Shown one piece after another: positions 61,844 to 64,000 of a stretch of 64,000 nt of DNA. Where the stretch lies: the NCBI RefSeq assembly GCF_000381025.1, contig NZ_KB905813.1, positions 248,001 through 312,000 of the forward strand, written 5' to 3'. The position numbers and the translations under genes were made by a program. The number at the start of each line of letters is the position of its first letter. Within the stretch, counting starts at the first letter, position 1. Source of the DNA: Streptomyces sulphureus DSM 40104 (GTDB lineage Bacteria > Actinomycetota > Actinomycetes > Streptomycetales > Streptomycetaceae). The notes under the pieces were generated by a model. That model was given only the letters and a program-made list of their open reading frames with translations. It was not told the origin of the DNA and did no database searches.

Positions 61844-62641
61844 GTGGACCCGTTCGACAGGTGGGAGCGGCAGGTCTGGGCCGGCAGTGGTGCGGCCTAC
61901 GCTGCCGGTCTCGCCCGGCTCTGCGCCTTCCCCGTGCCGCGGCTCCTCGCAGCGTCCGGTGTGTCCGCAGGGGATGCCGCGCTCGACGTGGGCACCGGCA
62001 CCGGGGCGGCAGCCGGTGGTCTCCGTGCGCGCGGCGCCTCCGTCGTCGCGCTCGACGCCGAGCCCGATATGGCCGCGCGTGCTGCCGACGCCCTGCGGCA
62101 GGCGCCGGTCCTCGTCGGTGCGCTTCCCGAACTCCCCTTCCGCAGCGGCGTTTTCGACGCGGCGGTGGCCAACTTCGTCGTCAACCACGTGGCACGCCCC
62201 GGGGCCGCGCTCCGGGAGATGCGGCGCGTGGTGCGCACGGGTGGCCGCTTCGCCGCGACGGTCTGGGCGGCACCGCCCGCCGCCGGGCAGGCGCTCGTCG
62301 GCCGCGCCCTCGACGAGGCCGGCGCCGGCGAGCGGCCGCGGTTGGCGGAGCGGGAGGAGTTCGCCCGTACCGAGGAGGGGCTCCGGGAGCTCTCGTACGC
62401 CGCCGGGTTCTCCGACGTCCGCTGTACGACGCTGCGTTGGACACACCGCACGACCCACGCGGAGTGGTGGGGAGCCCAGGCGGCGGGCGTCGGCTCGACG
62501 GGCCACGCACTGCGCGCCCAACCTCGGGCCGTACAGGAGGAGGCGCAGCACGCCTTCGTGCGACTGAGCCGCCGATTCGCCGCCCACGGCGGCGAGTTGG
62601 CGCTGCCCCACGCCGCAGTGCTCGTCTCCGGGCGGGCTTGA
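61844..62641 (+). CDS. Class I SAM-dependent methyltransferase
   Basis: A 265-residue protein with a UbiE/COQ5-like methyltransferase domain. Motif I is ALDVGTGTGAAAGGLRARGA near residue 46; the motif II/III block reads FDAAVANFVVNHVARPGAAL and RVVRTGGRFAATVW. The C-terminal part with WTHRTTHAEWWGAQAAG is probably the substrate lid. GTG 61844 follows GGAGG by five bases. Substrate unknown. Its stop is 5 bases from that of the convergent P-loop gene. Confidence 0.88.
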   Translation: MDPFDRWERQVWAGSGAAYAAGLARLCAFPVPRLLAASGVSAGDAALDVGTGTGAAAGGLRARGASVVALDAEPDMAARAADALRQAPVLVGALPELPFRSGVFDAAVANFVVNHVARPGAALREMRRVVRTGGRFAATVWAAPPAAGQALVGRALDEAGAGERPRLAEREEFARTEEGLRELSYAAGFSDVRCTTLRWTHRTTHAEWWGAQAAGVGSTGHALRAQPRAVQEEAQHAFVRLSRRFAAHGGELALPHAAVLVSGRA

Positions 62642-62646
62642 GGCCG

Positions 62647-63482
62647 TCACACCCGGAGCGCGCGGTGCCCCTGCGCCGTCGCCACGAGCGGCCCCCGCTC
62701 CTCCCAACCGACGGGCAGCGAGGCGAGGTTGCGCTCGACGTCGGCGAGGCATCCGGCGGCCCCGCACTCGCAGCACAGGGTGAGCCGCACCGACTCCCAC
62801 ACCGGTGCCCACGGCCGCGCAAAGAACTGGCGGTACTGCGCGACGGGTGCACGGTTGGCATACCTCGCCAACTTCCGCCGACCCGCCGCATCTCGCGCGT
62901 GCGGCCCGGCCGCCAGCGGCTGCTCCAGCGCCGCGTGCACCCGCGCCGCCGTCGCCTCCGCGCCGTGCTCGCCGTCGACGTGCACGACGGCGCCGCCCGC
63001 GGCCGCAACCTCCGCCGCGATGTCACGGCGCAGCAACTCGTAGAGGCGGAAGGCGCCTTGGTCCGGCTCCAGTCCCCGCCGACGGAGCCGCCGCTGCTGC
63101 ACCGCGGCGGTCGGGAGGAGCCACACGGCGCGCTCGACCCCGACCGCGGCGGGCGTCAGGGGAGTCCCCTCGGCGAGGACGAGCGGGGCGGCGGGAAGGC
63201 GCGCGAGGTCCTCCTCGACCATCGCACCGCGCTCGCGGTGCAGCGACTCGGCGAGGAGCCGCCCGTCCGGCGCACGCCACCGCTCCTCGCGCGCCGTCGA
63301 CTCCCAGTGGGCCGCGGCCTCGTGGCCGGCGGCGAGTGCGCGGTCGCGGTGCTCCCAGGTGTGTGCGTCGGCGCTGTACCAGCGCAGCCCGAGGCGGCGG
63401 GAGAGAAGCCGCGCGACCGTCGTCTTGCCGGCGCCAGGGGCCCGCCGAGCCGGACGATCGGAGGGCCGCCGGGGCCCTTCAC
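62647..63482 (-). pseudogene. P-loop kinase-like protein, interrupted by a one-base frameshift in the P-loop
   Basis: The intended product would be about 278 residues from GTG 63482, which overlaps the stop of the upstream GntR gene as GTGA. The frame starting VKGPGGPPIVRLGG breaks at 63441-63443, where GGGG appears to have become GGG; one extra G restores APGAGKTTVARLLSRRLGL, a proper P-loop, and the downstream frame stays open to 62647. The rest has WYSADAHTWEHRDRAL, an APLVLAEGTPLTP segment like AAA/nucleotide kinases, and a Cys cluster (LCCECGAAGCLADVE) that may bind zinc. It could be a real mutation or a sequencing error in a GGGGCCC run. Confidence 0.7.
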
Positions 63483-64000
63483 GCCCGGTACGAGCCGTAC
63501 CCCTCGACGAGCTGGGTCTCGGCGGTGTCGAAGTAGGCGTCGAGCCGCTCGGCGGCGGTGCGCCAGGAGGCGGCGGCGAGGAGGTCGGCGATCTCGCGGT
63601 TGAGGCCGAGGTAGGGCTCGTGGAACTCGCGGGGGCGGGACATCACATGGAAAGCGAGGCGGAGTTCGGCGAGGACCTGGCGCATGGTCTCGTTGGCGCG
63701 GGGGCTGCACGCGAGCGCGACGAGGGCCTCGTGGAAGCGCATGTTCGCCGTGCCGACGTCCCACCAGCGCTCATCCCGCGCGGCCCGCTCGCCCTCGGCG
63801 ACGGCTTCGGAGACCGCCTCCACCAGCGCCTTCGGCGCCCCGGCTGCGCGCTGCACCGAGCTGGTCTCCAGCAGCCGACGTATGCGGTACAGGTCGACGA
63901 CGTCGTCCACGGAGAGCACCCGGACGAAGACCCCGCGGTGGAACTCGTGGACCACCAGACGCTCGTGGACGAGCAGGCGGAACGCCTCACGCAGGGTGTT
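63479..64000 (-). CDS. GntR-family transcriptional regulator, FCD type (5' end outside window)
   Basis: Only the C-terminal 173 residues are visible; the frame runs open off the end of the window. The winged-helix remnant NTLREAFRLLVHERLVVHEF precedes the FCD ligand-binding domain (VDDVVDLYRIRRLLETSSVQ, NMRFHEALVALACS), whose conserved Asp, Arg and His residues would bind a metal and a carboxylate effector. The stop TGA overlaps the start GTG of the P-loop kinase gene, so the two are an operon. The regulator may control genes upstream of the window. Confidence 0.9.
   Translation of the reverse strand, partial: NTLREAFRLLVHERLVVHEFHRGVFVRVLSVDDVVDLYRIRRLLETSSVQRAAGAPKALVEAVSEAVAEGERAARDERWWDVGTANMRFHEALVALACSPRANETMRQVLAELRLAFHVMSRPREFHEPYLGLNREIADLLAAASWRTAAERLDAYFDTAETQLVEGYGSYRA

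Noticed and set aside
1..64000. tRNA or rRNA genes, CRISPR arrays, insertion sequences and prophage
   Set aside because: I scanned the non-coding gaps by eye for cloverleaf T-loops, short regularly spaced repeats and transposase or integrase motifs and saw none; a covariance-model search would be decisive for tRNAs.

Overview
The window is 64 kb of very GC-rich, gene-dense actinobacterial chromosome, almost certainly from a Streptomyces or close relative. The evidence is GC-saturated third codon positions, frequent GTG starts with GGAGG-type ribosome binding sites, a complete Pup/20S-proteasome locus, and a core gene order (metH ... arc-dop-pup-prcB-prcA ... pafA ... pafB-pafC-tatA-tatC ... 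helY ... infC-rpmI-rplT ... pheS-pheT) that I recall from Streptomyces chromosomes. All identifications come from reading translated proteins and motifs; no database was searched. I see no insertion sequence, prophage, CRISPR array, tRNA or rRNA gene.

Layout. 1-9.8 kb: the 3' part of metH, a HAD phosphatase, an orphan peptide-type solute-binding lipoprotein, a LuxR-type response regulator, a RecB-like Fe-S nuclease, a site-2 protease with a long disordered N-terminus, trmI and a small secreted protein. 10-24 kb: the pupylation/proteasome region, with arc (ATPase), dop, pup, prcB, prcA, a divergent LacI regulator/MFS exporter pair with twin operators, pafA (Pup ligase), two FKBP prolyl isomerases and the WYL regulators pafB-pafC. 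24-30 kb: tatA-tatC, a lipid-kinase-like protein and the helicase helY. 29.5-36 kb: a siderophore-interacting protein under an iron box, a 5'-3' exonuclease, and a glycine-betaine ABC transporter whose permease is fused to two tandem binding domains. 36-43 kb: a metal-receptor-like protein, a DUF2510 protein, a PLP amino-acid deaminase/aldolase-like enzyme, a membrane protein plus mycosin-like protease, SseB-like protein and an aquaporin. 43-51.5 kb: the translation block infC (ATC start)-rpmI-rplT, a SpoU-type methyltransferase, a PAS histidine kinase and pheS-pheT. 51.5-64 kb: more variable content. It holds a 1.1-kb gene-poor stretch, a 3-hydroxyacyl-CoA dehydrogenase, a Tat-exported GHL10 hydrolase-like protein, a TetR regulator, an SGNH esterase and two GNAT enzymes. 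It also holds a histidine-phosphatase fold lacking both catalytic histidines, a heme-oxygenase-like diiron protein convergent with a CDGSH protein, a CBS protein, a methyltransferase, a P-loop kinase with a one-base frameshift and a truncated GntR regulator.

How the genes work together. Pup is ligated to target lysines by PafA and removed by Dop. Arc unfolds pupylated proteins into the PrcA/PrcB core. PafB and PafC are DNA-damage-response activators in mycobacteria. TatA and TatC form part of the twin-arginine translocase, which probably exports the RR-signal GHL10 protein found here. OpuA-type import and the aquaporin both bear on osmotic balance. Most transcription units end in strong GC hairpins, listed individually.

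Points most worth a second look: a SigR-like promoter match upstream of arc; twin LacI-type operators inside the proteasome region; the ATC-initiated infC with a candidate attenuator; the nested hairpin abutting the aquaporin ribosome binding site; the pseudo-histidine-phosphatase; the HDO/CDGSH pair; and the frameshifted kinase translationally coupled to a GntR regulator.
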